A stretch of 64,000 nucleotides of DNA from assembly GCA_039820405.1 (NCBI GenBank), contig JBCBQC010000021.1, positions 6,853-70,852 of the forward strand, in the 5' to 3' direction. Below are positions 51,218-59,970 of the stretch, piece after piece. Position 1 is the stretch's first letter; each line of letters starts with the position of its first letter. The position numbers and the translations under genes are program-made. This stretch comes from CALLVY01 sp937899855. Its GTDB lineage: Bacteria > Bacteroidota > Bacteroidia > Chitinophagales > Saprospiraceae. The notes under the pieces were generated by a model. The model saw nothing but the letters and a program-made list of their open reading frames with translations. It was not told the DNA's origin and ran no database searches.

Positions 51218-52942
51218 TTAGTCTGCTTTGACGAGTCGTTCCGTCTTTATTTGGGTACCACTCCGCCACTGCAACCAGTATACACCCCGGGGCCAATCGA
51301 CCGTAGACAGGGTCTGGCGGCCCGCTCCCGGCGCCAGTTCTAGTTGACGCAGCAGACGCCCCCGCAGGTCAAAAATCTGGAGCTGGACCGCCGTTTCTCC
51401 CGACCACCGCAAATCCAGGTGATCCCCAAAAGGATTGGGAGCGTAACGGAGGGTTTCCGACGGGGTGGGCCGCATTTCGCGCCGCTCGGCGCCCGTACAG
51501 TTGGTCTCCACCACTACCGTTCGGCATTGCTGCCCCGTACACCCACAGGCATCCGTGGCGGTCAAACATACGTTGTAGACGCCACAGGTCGCAAATTGAT
51601 GGAGCACAATCGGAGAGGGATTGATGCCACAGTCGCCGGGATTGGTACAGGAGGTCCCGTCCCCAAAATCCCAGGATTCACTGACGATGGGGCAGTCCGA
51701 CTGCGGTACATTCCGGGAGACGAAGATGCCCAAGCTATGGCCGATCTGAAAATCAAAATCCACGTCGGGGCCGGGATCACAGGAGGGTTCACAACCTCGA
51801 TCGACGACCAAGTCCCGGCAAACGGTCGTTTCGCAGGCGCACTCGTCCACGACGGTCATGCACACCTCGTAGGTTCCGCAAAAGGCGTAGCTGTGAAAGA
51901 TCGTTCCCGAACCGCCGTTGTTGCAATTACCCGGCGTGGTGCAGGTCGTTCCGTCGCCAAAGTCCCAGTGGGTGGAGACCAGGTCGCAACCCGCTTCGAA
52001 AGTGGTCGTGTTGAGGAAAAAAGGAAGGGCGGTACCTTCGTTGGCAATGTCAAAGGCGGGACTCGTGCTAAACGTACAACAATCGCTCAGACTTTCCACC
52101 TCGTAAAAGACGGTAAAGTTGTAGGGCACATCGTTGAGGATGAGGGCACCCACAATCTCGTACACCCCCGTTTGGGACAGGGGCACCGTGAGCAGGTCAT
52201 TGTCGACGGCGGTGCCGCTAAAGATTTCTACGCCATTGGCATCGCGGATACCCAGGATGAGTTTGTTGGGTTTGGCAATGCCACATTCACTGCCACTCGC
52301 CCGTAAGTACAGTTCGCCGCAGCGGTCTTCGATTTGGACCAGGGGGCCACAAAAGGCTACGTTGTCGATGACCACGTTGTTGCCACTGCCGTGGTTGCCA
52401 TTTTCGGTAGCGACCCCAAAGTGCAAGAAGGGAAAATTGTGCACCGTGGCGGGCAGTAAAAGATCGAGGTGTACGCAGTCGGGGAAGGCCGAGAGGGGTT
52501 GTTGGTACAGTTCGACTAGGTCGTTGGAAGTCATTCCTGGTCCCTGATTGGTACCGGAGATGGAGAGCCAAGTAGCGGTCGATAATTCGTTGCGGGCTTC
52601 CAGGCTGAGAATCATGGGCATCCCAACGAGGTTGTTGGCGGTCAGGAGGGGGTTGTCGGCTTTTACGGTAATCCTTTGGCCGCCGGAGTCGAAGAGCAGG
52701 CGGAGGGAATGGCTGTTGACGCAAGCCTCATTATTGGTACAGAAGTCGCGGACTAAGGGGCTCAAGCCATTGGTAACGAAATCCTCGTGCCAGCCGTCGA
52801 CGCAGTCGAGCTGGCCATTGGGCAGCTGGCAGTTGCTGGGACAGTCGGGGTTTTCGAAGCCATAACTCGGTAGGAGAATCAATTGGGCACTAAGGGGGTA
52901 CAGTCCGATCCCCAATAGGATCGTCATCAAAAAGGATTTCAT
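51218..52942 (-). CDS. Cys-rich PKD-type T9SS secreted protein
   Basis: The start at 52942 fits a signal peptide (MKSFLMTILLGIGLYPLSAQ), giving 574 residues; the longer frame has no signal. An N-terminal jelly-roll-like domain of about 160 residues contains several Cys. Next comes a segment with LYLRASGSECGIAKPNKLIL, then two PKD-like modules (THWDFGDGTTCTTPGNC, ESWDFGDGTSCTNPGDC), each ending in a Cys-rich strand, and a T9SS domain (LRYAPNPFGDHLDLRW...GVYWLQWRSGTQIKTERLV). It is likely surface-displayed. The Cys pairs point to disulphide bonds in the extracellular part. The role is unknown. The upstream region on its strand carries the structured hairpins at 53053-53210. Confidence 0.78.
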   Translation of the reverse strand: MKSFLMTILLGIGLYPLSAQLILLPSYGFENPDCPSNCQLPNGQLDCVDGWHEDFVTNGLSPLVRDFCTNNEACVNSHSLRLLFDSGGQRITVKADNPLLTANNLVGMPMILSLEARNELSTATWLSISGTNQGPGMTSNDLVELYQQPLSAFPDCVHLDLLLPATVHNFPFLHFGVATENGNHGSGNNVVIDNVAFCGPLVQIEDRCGELYLRASGSECGIAKPNKLILGIRDANGVEIFSGTAVDNDLLTVPLSQTGVYEIVGALILNDVPYNFTVFYEVESLSDCCTFSTSPAFDIANEGTALPFFLNTTTFEAGCDLVSTHWDFGDGTTCTTPGNCNNGGSGTIFHSYAFCGTYEVCMTVVDECACETTVCRDLVVDRGCEPSCDPGPDVDFDFQIGHSLGIFVSRNVPQSDCPIVSESWDFGDGTSCTNPGDCGINPSPIVLHQFATCGVYNVCLTATDACGCTGQQCRTVVVETNCTGAERREMRPTPSETLRYAPNPFGDHLDLRWSGETAVQLQIFDLRGRLLRQLELAPGAGRQTLSTVDWPRGVYWLQWRSGTQIKTERLVKAD

Positions 52943-53396
52943 AAAACAAGTTTTGAGCCAGCCGGTACGGCGGCCGTACCGGAATGGAGCAGGTGAATAA
53001 ATGGAGTAGAATGGCAATGGAAAATGGTGTACAGTACCCGAGGCAAAGGCTTCTGCAAGAGCAGTAACTGGCGTCACTTACTCCTGCAGATCATTTAGCC
53101 CAAAAAAAATACTGACACATTTGATCGTTTACCTCAGAAGTCCAGGTCGGGAACCGTCTCTAGTGATGGACCTAGTCGTTCTGAAGCGTTTTAATCCTAT
53201 AATGTGTCAGCACTCCAAAGGGGTCGAGCCCCACGAAAAATGATGTTAAACTTACGCGTCGGCCAGGCCGCTCGCTCGGAAGAGCGAGGGACTCGGCAAT
53301 AACCTTATATCTCTGTGTTTGATGAGGGTTAAGCGTTTTACTGATGTTTTGCGCTTGTTTATCTACTTAGTAGTTCCTTGAGATCGGAAAAGGTAA
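52943..53396. other. 454-bp structured intergenic region
   Basis: Several inverted repeats occur: CTGCA...TGCAG (53053-53089), a long imperfect hairpin with 10-bp terminal stem (53112-53210), and CTCGCTC-GGAA-GAGCGAG (53271-53288) with a GNRA-type loop on the plus strand. No open frame with coding character. The purpose is open: terminator, leader or a small RNA. Confidence 0.5.
53102..53210 (-). terminator. Long hairpin followed by T8 on the minus strand
   Basis: On the minus strand, CTGACACATT (53210 to 53201) pairs with AATGTGTCAG (53121 to 53112), enclosing further pairings (TTCAGAAC region with TCTGAGG; GACCT-type with AGGTC). It is followed by TATTTTTTTT. It may terminate the sigma/anti-sigma transcript or attenuate the downstream T9SS gene. 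Confidence 0.5.
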
Positions 53397-54170
53397 TCAC
53401 TGGAGGCTATTTTTTTCAAAAAATATTTCTTCCCGCAGCAATTGGCGGGCGGCGGCCCCCTGATAGGCGTCCTCCGCATCCGCCAGGCTTTGCAGTAGGG
53501 GCCGGGCGGCAAAGGATTGATCGAGGGCCAGGTGGGCCAGGGCAGCGTACCAGCGGGCTTGCTCGGCGTAGATGAGGTCGGCGGGCTCGATCAGGGTATA
53601 CAGGGTTTGGAGGGCGGTGTGGTATTGTTGGATTTCCATTTGGCAGATGGCGAGGGCGAGTCGGTACTTGCTGTCTGGGTTTTGGGCAACGATGGCCTCA
53701 AAGTAGCCCAGGGCTTCGTAGAAGTCGCCGCTTTGGTAATAACTGGCGGCTTGTTGGAGGTCAGCGGAGCGGGTTTCGGCATTGCCCCGAACGCCGAAGG
53801 GCAGTTCGTAGGCTTGGTAGTGTTGGGCAAAGATATCGTCGGCTTGGGAGCTGCGGAAGAGGCTGCGGCCCGGCCCCAGCAACAGCAGGAGCAGGATGGC
53901 CGCCGCCGCCGCCGCCCACCAGCCGATCCGACGCCGCTGGCGCGGGCGTGCCACCGGGGTGGGCTGGTATTTGGGCAGCAACTCCCCCAGCCGTTCTTTG
54001 AGGGCCAGGTCCCCCGCCTGGTCGATGACCTCCAGGACCCGCCGCTGCACGTTCACTTCTTCGGCCAGAGCCGCATCCTCGGCCAGGGCCGCTTCAAACT
54101 CACGGCGGCGTTCCCCGCTCAGGCGACCGGCGAGGTAATCGAGAATCAGCGCTTGATTAGATGGCTTCAT
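53397..54170 (-). CDS. Membrane TPR anti-sigma factor
   Basis: The protein has 257 residues. The N-terminus (LILDYLAGRLSGERRREFEA) fits the cytoplasmic anti-sigma domain seen next to Bacteroidota ECF sigma factors. No zinc-binding Cys or His pattern is present. A transmembrane helix lies at about 83-100 (WWAAAAAAILLLLLLG). The part outside the membrane, about 105-257, is a set of tetratricopeptide-like helices (YYQSGDFYEALGYFEAIVAQ, ARWYAALAHLALDQSFAARPL). Its start overlaps the sigma stop by 4 bp (ATGA), so it is translationally coupled. I infer it holds the sigma factor at the membrane. The periplasmic TPR may sense a ligand or be cut by a protease. Confidence 0.72.
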   Translation of the reverse strand: MKPSNQALILDYLAGRLSGERRREFEAALAEDAALAEEVNVQRRVLEVIDQAGDLALKERLGELLPKYQPTPVARPRQRRRIGWWAAAAAAILLLLLLGPGRSLFRSSQADDIFAQHYQAYELPFGVRGNAETRSADLQQAASYYQSGDFYEALGYFEAIVAQNPDSKYRLALAICQMEIQQYHTALQTLYTLIEPADLIYAEQARWYAALAHLALDQSFAARPLLQSLADAEDAYQGAAARQLLREEIFFEKNSLQ

Positions 54171-54757
54171 GGTGCATTCTTTAATAATGAACGAAAATGA
54201 GGCGAATCGAGAATCGCTTGCCGCAATTTCTTCAAACAGTTGGATTTCTTGTTTTTCGCCACCTGATCTCCCGAATAATTCATCCGCTCGGCAATTTCTT
54301 TCATGCTCAGTCGATCGTAGTAGTACCAGATCAAGATCTGTCGGCAGGAATCGCCCAATTGTGACAGCAGATGGCGGAGGGCTGCCTGGCGTTCGTCACT
54401 CAACAGGGACTGGAGCGCCACCTCGGCGACGGGGATGTCCTCCTGTTCTTCCGTCAGTGCGACTTCCCGCTTGTCGCGCCGCAGGCGCTTGAGCCACAGG
54501 TTGCGACAGACGGAGTACAAATAAGCCTCGACATTGGCCACCTTTTCGATCTCCCCGTTTTTGGCCAGTTTGTACAGTACGATCAAGCCATCCTGGAAAA
54601 TATCGTCCACATCCGCCGGCCCACCACTATTCTGCAGGATGAGCCGCGCGACCTGTTCGTTTACCCGACCGTGGAGGTAGCGTATAGCCGCTTCGTTATC
54701 CTCCGTCCGACTCGATCGTAGCCATTCTTTAATTCGCTGGTCCGAGTGTTTTTCCAT
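54167..54757 (-). CDS. ECF-type RNA polymerase sigma factor
   Basis: The protein has 196 residues, the typical size for sigma-70 group 4. Region 2 covers about 25-95 (VDDIFQDGLIVLYKL, VEAYLYSVCRNLWLKRLRRDKR). Region 4 covers about 130-185 with the helix-turn-helix (LSMKEIAERMNYSGDQVAKN). It should direct RNA polymerase to a specific regulon. It is released or held by the anti-sigma factor encoded next to it with a 4-bp overlap. A TACCTTTT element lies about 35 bases upstream on its strand. Divergent from it is a T9SS gene, possibly under its control. The CHAT-TPR gene is 1.3 kb away. Confidence 0.85.
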   Translation of the reverse strand: MEKHSDQRIKEWLRSSRTEDNEAAIRYLHGRVNEQVARLILQNSGGPADVDDIFQDGLIVLYKLAKNGEIEKVANVEAYLYSVCRNLWLKRLRRDKREVALTEEQEDIPVAEVALQSLLSDERQAALRHLLSQLGDSCRQILIWYYYDRLSMKEIAERMNYSGDQVAKNKKSNCLKKLRQAILDSPHFRSLLKNAP

Positions 54758-55035
54758 GGATGACTTAATTTAACGTTCTACCGACTCCCAAAAGGTAATG
54801 TCCCACAACGGACTTTTCTTTGAATGCCGGATATCCAAGCTACAAAATAAGCCAGCTGGGGCAGAAATCGAAATATCGCGGGTTTTTGGGCCCGCAAAAA
54901 GAAATACAAAAAAAGCGATCGAAGGCGATTACCTTTTCGCACCTTGGGGGACGAGCAATAAAAATGGCCATTCTCCCACCTCCAAAGCTTCCGGCCGAAT
55001 TGAGTATTCGATTAACCTTAAATAAATACTGAACC

Positions 55036-55920
55036 ATGAAAAAGAGTATGATCAAGCTATGCGCAAAACTAAGCCTTTGGCTGTTGGTACTGGCCCTGAC
55101 AAAGCCCCTGGCAGCCGAGCATTCTTTCGACCTGTACCCCGCCGATAGGATGGCCAAAGGCGATGATTCCACCCGCGTCATCTTCGCCAATTGGAACAAT
55201 GAGTACGAAGGCCTTTGCGTCTATCTGGACGATGACGACAACGTGATCGTATCGATCAACATCCTCACCAAGACCAACGTACTGAGTGCCTATCCGGCGG
55301 TCCACTACGAGTATTCCTTCGACAACGCCCCCCCCAACGTCAGCCCGGCCCTCCAGACATCGGACCTCAGCCCCACCGTCTGGCTGGGTGAAAACATTTA
55401 CGTCGCTACCTTCCTGCACAAACTGCCCTTCGGCTCGGTCTGTCTGGAACCCACTCAGAGCATCCCGCTCGACTACGCCTTCAAACTCGTCACTCCCGCT
55501 ACCGGAGGGGCCTACGATGCCTACCCCATCGCCGGCTATATCGGTACCCTGTTCCCCGATTTTGTCCACCCCGACTACGCCGCCCAATCGGGCATCGACA
55601 TGGGGCAAAAACAGATTTGCTGCCGCACCCCACCCTCACCGGGCGCCGAACTACGCCGAGGCCAAACCACGACGCTCCAAACCGAGCTCCACGTACTGCC
55701 CAACCCCTTTGAAGACCACCTCCAAATTCGGGGAACCCTCGCCCGGGGCGAAGCCCTGCGGATCGAGCTCTACGACCTCACCGGCCGGGTCTGGCTCCAG
55801 GAGCAGCAAAACACCCGCCCTTACGTAGATTACACCCTAGCCACGGACGACCTTCCTCCGGGAATTTACTTTATCCGCATCAACGGGGGGGAACCCACCA
55901 AAGTCGTAAAGACCCAATAG
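55036..55920 (+). CDS. T9SS secreted protein of unknown fold
   Basis: The protein has 294 residues, with a signal peptide (LVLALTKPLAAEHS). The central part of about 190 residues is beta-rich with no family I recognise; it has acidic stretches (VYLDDDDNVIV) and a Cys pair (QICCRTPP). The last 80 residues form a T9SS sorting domain (HVLPNPFEDHLQIRG, IELYDLTGRVWLQE, GIYFIRINGG). It is divergent from the sigma factor gene and is a candidate for its regulon. It lies upstream of the TPR-CHAT gene with a hairpin between, so the two are probably separately transcribed. Confidence 0.7.
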   Translation: MKKSMIKLCAKLSLWLLVLALTKPLAAEHSFDLYPADRMAKGDDSTRVIFANWNNEYEGLCVYLDDDDNVIVSINILTKTNVLSAYPAVHYEYSFDNAPPNVSPALQTSDLSPTVWLGENIYVATFLHKLPFGSVCLEPTQSIPLDYAFKLVTPATGGAYDAYPIAGYIGTLFPDFVHPDYAAQSGIDMGQKQICCRTPPSPGAELRRGQTTTLQTELHVLPNPFEDHLQIRGTLARGEALRIELYDLTGRVWLQEQQNTRPYVDYTLATDDLPPGIYFIRINGGEPTKVVKTQ

Positions 55921-55931
55921 TTTTTCCTACC

Positions 55932-55960
55932 GAACCGGATGGGCCCCGCCCATTCGGTTC
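55932..55960 (+). terminator. Stem-loop after the T9SS gene, no T-run
   Basis: GAACCGGATGGG pairs with CCCATTCGGTTC (12 bp with one G-U wobble, 5-base loop). No T-run follows, so its terminator function is uncertain. Confidence 0.4.
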
Positions 55961-55983
55961 TCCCTCCATTCCTTACTGGTTCC

Positions 55984-56014
55984 TTGGTCTTTTGTCCGTC
56001 AATTAATTATCTTA
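55984..56014 (+). promoter_or_regulatory. Possible promoter of the TPR-CHAT gene
   Basis: TTG (55984-55986), a 21-base spacer and TATCTTA (56008-56014) roughly fit TTG-N19-21-TAnnTTTG. The start codon is 22 bases after it. Confidence 0.35.
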
Positions 56015-56036
56015 CCACGCGACCAAGACGAGCACT

Positions 56037-59006
56037 ATGAGTCAAACACCTCGGGACTTTACCTTTCGTTATTCCGTTCTCCTAGCGGGCCTGCTCCTGT
56101 GCTGGGCCAGCGTGGCCCTGGGGCAGTCCACCATTCCGGCGCCCGCTCTCTGCGACAGTACCGGCCAATGCCACCAGCAACAACTCAGCATCGACGCTCC
56201 TTCCTTCGCGGACAACCTCCAGCACTACCAGTCAGCACTCGACGATTTTGCCTGTAGCGAGAATTGGAAAATGTACATCCACACCGGCAACTATTTTTCC
56301 CGGATTTGCTACGTCTACCAGCGCTACGACCAGTACATTCAGAACGCCCGCCGCATCAACGAAATCGCCCAGCAAAAGCTACTCCCCACGGAGGCCGATT
56401 ACGAAATCGCCCGTCACAACGACGCCATCAGCGAGGCCATCCGGGGAAATTTTTACCAGTCTACGCAGGCCCTTCTGCATCTCTTACAGGAGGTAGGGCC
56501 CCAGCTCGACTCCATCGGCCGGGCCGAATATTACCAAAACATCGGCTCCTTTTATAAGGAACTCGGCGATTACGACGAGGCCATTCGCTATCTGGAACGG
56601 GCCATAGAATTGCGGCGAATCAGCGAGGAAACGTCCAATTCGCGTCACGTCAGTGCCCACTCCGAATTGGCGCATTCGCACAAGCTCAAAGGCAATTACC
56701 CCGCCGCCCGCCAAGGCTACCTCAACACCTTGCGGCAGGCCGACCAAATCGGTCGCTACAACAAGTCCTTGATCCAGATCTACCTCTACTGCTACCAAAA
56801 CCTGGCGGATCTGCACCGGGCGGAGGGCGACTTTCCTCAAGCTCACCACTACCTCCAACTCGCTCTGGACTTCCAAGCCCAGGATTCCTACGCCAAGGCA
56901 CACGATACCTACCGCACCCTGGGCCACACCCACCTCGATCAGGAGCAATACGAACCGGCCCTGGTGGCCTTTCGCCAGGCGGTCGCCACGGCCCGGGAGA
57001 CCTACAACTACAATGCCGTCCGGGAAGACGACAAGCACCATACGGTAGCCCAGTGCTGGATGGATATCGGTACGGTACACCTGCGCCAGGAGCAGTACGC
57101 CGAAGCCCTGACGGCTTATCGCAAAGCCCTGTACGAGAACACCTACGACTACCGGGCGGAGGACCTGGAAAGCCTCCCCCAAGTCGATAACTTTATCAAT
57201 CTGCCGGTAGGCCTGGACGTGTTGCGGGCGATCATCCAGTGCTACCACCAGCGCTACCGCTCCACTTCACAACGGGAGGATCTACTGCGGGTACTGCGGG
57301 TGGCCCGTCTGGCGCGGGCGCTGATCCAGCGGATTCGACAGCGTTACGAGGCGGAAGGCTCCAAACAAACCCTGGTGGGCAAGGCTAAAAATATCTACGA
57401 AATGGCGATCAATAGTGCCGTGCTAATGTACGAGCTGACGGGCGATCGGGCCTACCTCTACGAGGCTTTCCGCTTTTCCGAAAGCAGCAAGGCGGTCTTG
57501 CTCTTGGAATCCATTCAGGGCCAGTTGGCGCTGGGGGGGGGAGGGCTGCCTCCCGAGCTGGTACAGCGGGAGCGGCAATTGCGCAGCGATTGGACCTATT
57601 ATAAAAAGCGGGTGGCAATTGCGCGGAAGGAAAAAGAACGGACGGATCCGGAGCGGCGGCGAGAGTGGGAGCAACGGCTGTTTACCACCAGTGAGGCGTA
57701 CAAGCAACTGATCGCCGACTTCGAACGCAACTATCCCAATTACTACCAGCTCAAGTTCAATACCGATCTGGTGGAGGTAGCCACGATCCAGGAGAACGTA
57801 CTCGATACGACGGCCGCCCTGCTGACTTATTTTATGGGAGAAGAAAAACATTTCGCCCTCTACCTCACCGCGAATGATATTGAGGTACACCACTGGCCCA
57901 CCAACCAGCGCCTCCGCCAGCGGCTGAGTAGTCTGCGCCAGCTGTTGATCAACGAGCCCCAGAGTAGCCAGTTCCAGCGCGATTACGATACCTTTCTCCA
58001 ACTGGCCCACCAGATTTACGACGAATTGCTGGCACCACTACTGCGCCAACTTCCGGGTTCCGTGGAGCGGCTACTGATCATTTCCGACAATATCATCAAT
58101 GACCTTCCCTTCGAAATCCTACTGCGGCAGAACAGCACGGCGGGGCCGGTAGATTATTCCCCCCAGACCCTACCCTACCTCTTCCGAGACTACAACATCA
58201 GCTACCATTATTCCGCCACCCTCCTGCTGAGCAACGCCCAAAAAGCAGCGTCGCAAGCCCCTTACGCCTTTCTCGGTTTTGCGCCCAGTTTTGGCTTACA
58301 GGGTGAACAACGACAACGGGTTTGTAGCGGCAGTCAGCTTTACGACCTACACTGCAACCAGAAGGAGGTCGAACGAATCAGTACCTACTTCAGCAGTAAA
58401 AATTTGCTGGCCGAAGCCGCCACCAAACGGGCCTTTATCGAACTGATGGCCGAGTACCGCATCGTTCACCTCGCCACCCACGCTTGTATCGACGAAAGCA
58501 ATATCGACCTCAGCCAAATTCACTTTAGCGACGAAGGCCTTTCAAGCTATGACCTCCAAAACCTCGATTTGACCGCGGACCTCGTCGTGCTCAGCGCTTG
58601 CAATACGGGGGCGGGAAAATTGGTCAAGGGAGAAGGGACCCTTAGTCTTTCGCGAAGCTTTACCTATGCCGGCTGCCCCAGCACGCTGATGAGCCTTTGG
58701 TCGATCGACGACTGTGCAACTTCCGAAATTATGATCGCCTTTTACCATTTCCTCTCGGAAGGGCAGGCCAAAGATGAGGCCCTCCGTTCGGCCAAGCTGG
58801 ACTACCTCGCTCGGTCCAGCGATCGGGCCAAAGCACATCCTTACTACTGGGCGGGTTTTGTGCAGACGGGAAAAACGACCCCCCTTTTTCGCCCCAACCG
58901 GAGCATTCGCCCCAGCATCTTTACCTACGCCCCCTTTATCGTACTGTGCCTGCTATTGCTGGGCTGGCGGATGTACCGCCAAAGCCGCTCCACTCAACGG
59001 ACGTAG
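56037..59006 (+). CDS. Exported, membrane-anchored TPR-CHAT protease
   Basis: The protein has 989 residues. A signal peptide (LAGLLLCWASVALGQST) is followed by TPR repeats (about 140-450, for example YYQNIGSFYKELGDYDEAIR, AQCWMDIGTVHLRQEQYAEA). A coiled region leads into a CHAT domain at about 590-950. The catalytic His is in IVHLATHACID (His815) and the Cys in VVLSACNTGAG (Cys855), both intact. A C-terminal membrane helix (YAPFIVLCLLLLGWRMY) is followed by a short basic tail. Signal plus C-terminal anchor places protease and TPR in the periplasm. It lies near an ECF sigma factor and a membrane anti-sigma factor, the likely partners. The 3' end overlaps the convergent TIR gene by 13 bp. Confidence 0.8.
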   Translation: MSQTPRDFTFRYSVLLAGLLLCWASVALGQSTIPAPALCDSTGQCHQQQLSIDAPSFADNLQHYQSALDDFACSENWKMYIHTGNYFSRICYVYQRYDQYIQNARRINEIAQQKLLPTEADYEIARHNDAISEAIRGNFYQSTQALLHLLQEVGPQLDSIGRAEYYQNIGSFYKELGDYDEAIRYLERAIELRRISEETSNSRHVSAHSELAHSHKLKGNYPAARQGYLNTLRQADQIGRYNKSLIQIYLYCYQNLADLHRAEGDFPQAHHYLQLALDFQAQDSYAKAHDTYRTLGHTHLDQEQYEPALVAFRQAVATARETYNYNAVREDDKHHTVAQCWMDIGTVHLRQEQYAEALTAYRKALYENTYDYRAEDLESLPQVDNFINLPVGLDVLRAIIQCYHQRYRSTSQREDLLRVLRVARLARALIQRIRQRYEAEGSKQTLVGKAKNIYEMAINSAVLMYELTGDRAYLYEAFRFSESSKAVLLLESIQGQLALGGGGLPPELVQRERQLRSDWTYYKKRVAIARKEKERTDPERRREWEQRLFTTSEAYKQLIADFERNYPNYYQLKFNTDLVEVATIQENVLDTTAALLTYFMGEEKHFALYLTANDIEVHHWPTNQRLRQRLSSLRQLLINEPQSSQFQRDYDTFLQLAHQIYDELLAPLLRQLPGSVERLLIISDNIINDLPFEILLRQNSTAGPVDYSPQTLPYLFRDYNISYHYSATLLLSNAQKAASQAPYAFLGFAPSFGLQGEQRQRVCSGSQLYDLHCNQKEVERISTYFSSKNLLAEAATKRAFIELMAEYRIVHLATHACIDESNIDLSQIHFSDEGLSSYDLQNLDLTADLVVLSACNTGAGKLVKGEGTLSLSRSFTYAGCPSTLMSLWSIDDCATSEIMIAFYHFLSEGQAKDEALRSAKLDYLARSSDRAKAHPYYWAGFVQTGKTTPLFRPNRSIRPSIFTYAPFIVLCLLLLGWRMYRQSRSTQRT

Positions 59007-59899
59007 CGACAACGCAAAGCCCAGTGCTTGTAACGCGACTCTACGCGCCCCAACTCCTTTCCCCGCCATTCGTAGCACCAGGCTTCCCCCGCAAAAGACA
59101 GCTCCCCCGACCAGTAGTAGCCCTTGCGCCCTTCATCGCGGGGATGCCCCCGATCGTAGAGCCCCGAACAACCCAGTTCCAGATCCTTCAAGTCTCCCAG
59201 CGAAAGGGCCAGCCACTCCGCCTTGGTGGGCAGCCGCCAGCCGGGAGGGACCAGTGCCAGCGCGGTCTGATGATCAAAAAAACCCGCCGGCAAAGCCCTT
59301 GTTCCCTCCTCCACCTGCCAATCCCGCCGCATCCACTCCAAACCCTTGATGGAAATACTCCTCGTAGCAGCCTCCACCGGCGCGGAATCGCCAACGTAGA
59401 CAGCGGGTGGGTCGGATGAGATAGAAGCGGCCTCGCCATCCGCCCGCTCCGTTTGCAGGGATTCCAAAACGCTCTCCACCACCCGTAAGAAGGCGCGGTC
59501 CGGGCTTTGCCAATGCGGATCGGTAACGGGAATCTGGCCTTCGGGCAGCACCTTTAGGTGGGCCAGGGGGGTATACTCCCAGGTACAGTCGCGCAGCAGC
59601 ACGGGAAAAACCCGGGCCGTTCCCGCAGCAGCTCGGGCGAGGGCAATTTCGAGTTCCTTTTCGTAGGCAAAATCGGAAGCCAGGAAGTCGGCACTGAGCA
59701 GTAGGATGATGATGGGGGCCCGGTGCAGGGCCGCAAGTTGGGCGGCTTCCCGGTCGGTTCCCACCGCGATTTCAGCATCGTGAAAAGCATCGATCAGCCC
59801 GAGGCGCTCGACGGCGGCAAGTTGGATGCGCAGGCGTTGGAGCAGCTCGTGATCGGCAGCGGCGTAGGCGATGTACACCTCGACGGGGCTAGTGGACAT
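58994..59899 (-). CDS. TIR-domain protein with FISUMP/sulfatase-modifying-factor-like C-terminus
   Basis: I place the start at 59899, giving 301 residues, since MSTSPVEVYIAYAAADHELL begins a TIR domain. It continues with LIDAFHDAEIAVGTD, RAPIIILLLSADFLASDFAYE (the Glu of the E-x(1)-E region could be catalytic) and VFPVLLRDCTWE. This looks like the bacterial TIR subgroup, some members of which cleave NAD. About residues 185-301 resemble the FISUMP type (WRLPTKAEWLALSLGDLKDL, YYWSGELSFAGEAWCYEW, KHWALRCRYVR), a fold related to formylglycine-generating enzymes and C-type lectin modules, often used for ligand binding. No signal peptide, so cytoplasmic. A TACATTTG element lies 18-25 bases upstream. 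It could sense a signal and act by NAD cleavage, but this is inference. Confidence 0.75.
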   Translation of the reverse strand: MSTSPVEVYIAYAAADHELLQRLRIQLAAVERLGLIDAFHDAEIAVGTDREAAQLAALHRAPIIILLLSADFLASDFAYEKELEIALARAAAGTARVFPVLLRDCTWEYTPLAHLKVLPEGQIPVTDPHWQSPDRAFLRVVESVLESLQTERADGEAASISSDPPAVYVGDSAPVEAATRSISIKGLEWMRRDWQVEEGTRALPAGFFDHQTALALVPPGWRLPTKAEWLALSLGDLKDLELGCSGLYDRGHPRDEGRKGYYWSGELSFAGEAWCYEWRGKELGRVESRYKHWALRCRYVR

Positions 59900-59916
59900 A
59901 GGTAAGGGGCTTTTGA

Positions 59917-59924
59917 CAAATGTA
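59917..59924 (-). promoter_or_regulatory. -7-like element of the TIR gene
   Basis: CAAATGTA on the plus strand reads TACATTTG on the minus strand, matching TAnnTTTG. It lies 18 bases ahead of the start. No clear TTG -33 is seen. Confidence 0.4.
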
Positions 59925-59970
59925 TCAAATTTTGCGCAGATGCCGTAGCCCCACCAAGCGCGGGGCAGGT

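Noticed and set aside
53221..53236. GGGGTCGAGCCCC looks like a tRNA T-arm.
   Set aside because: No acceptor, D or anticodon arms could be folded around it; not a tRNA.
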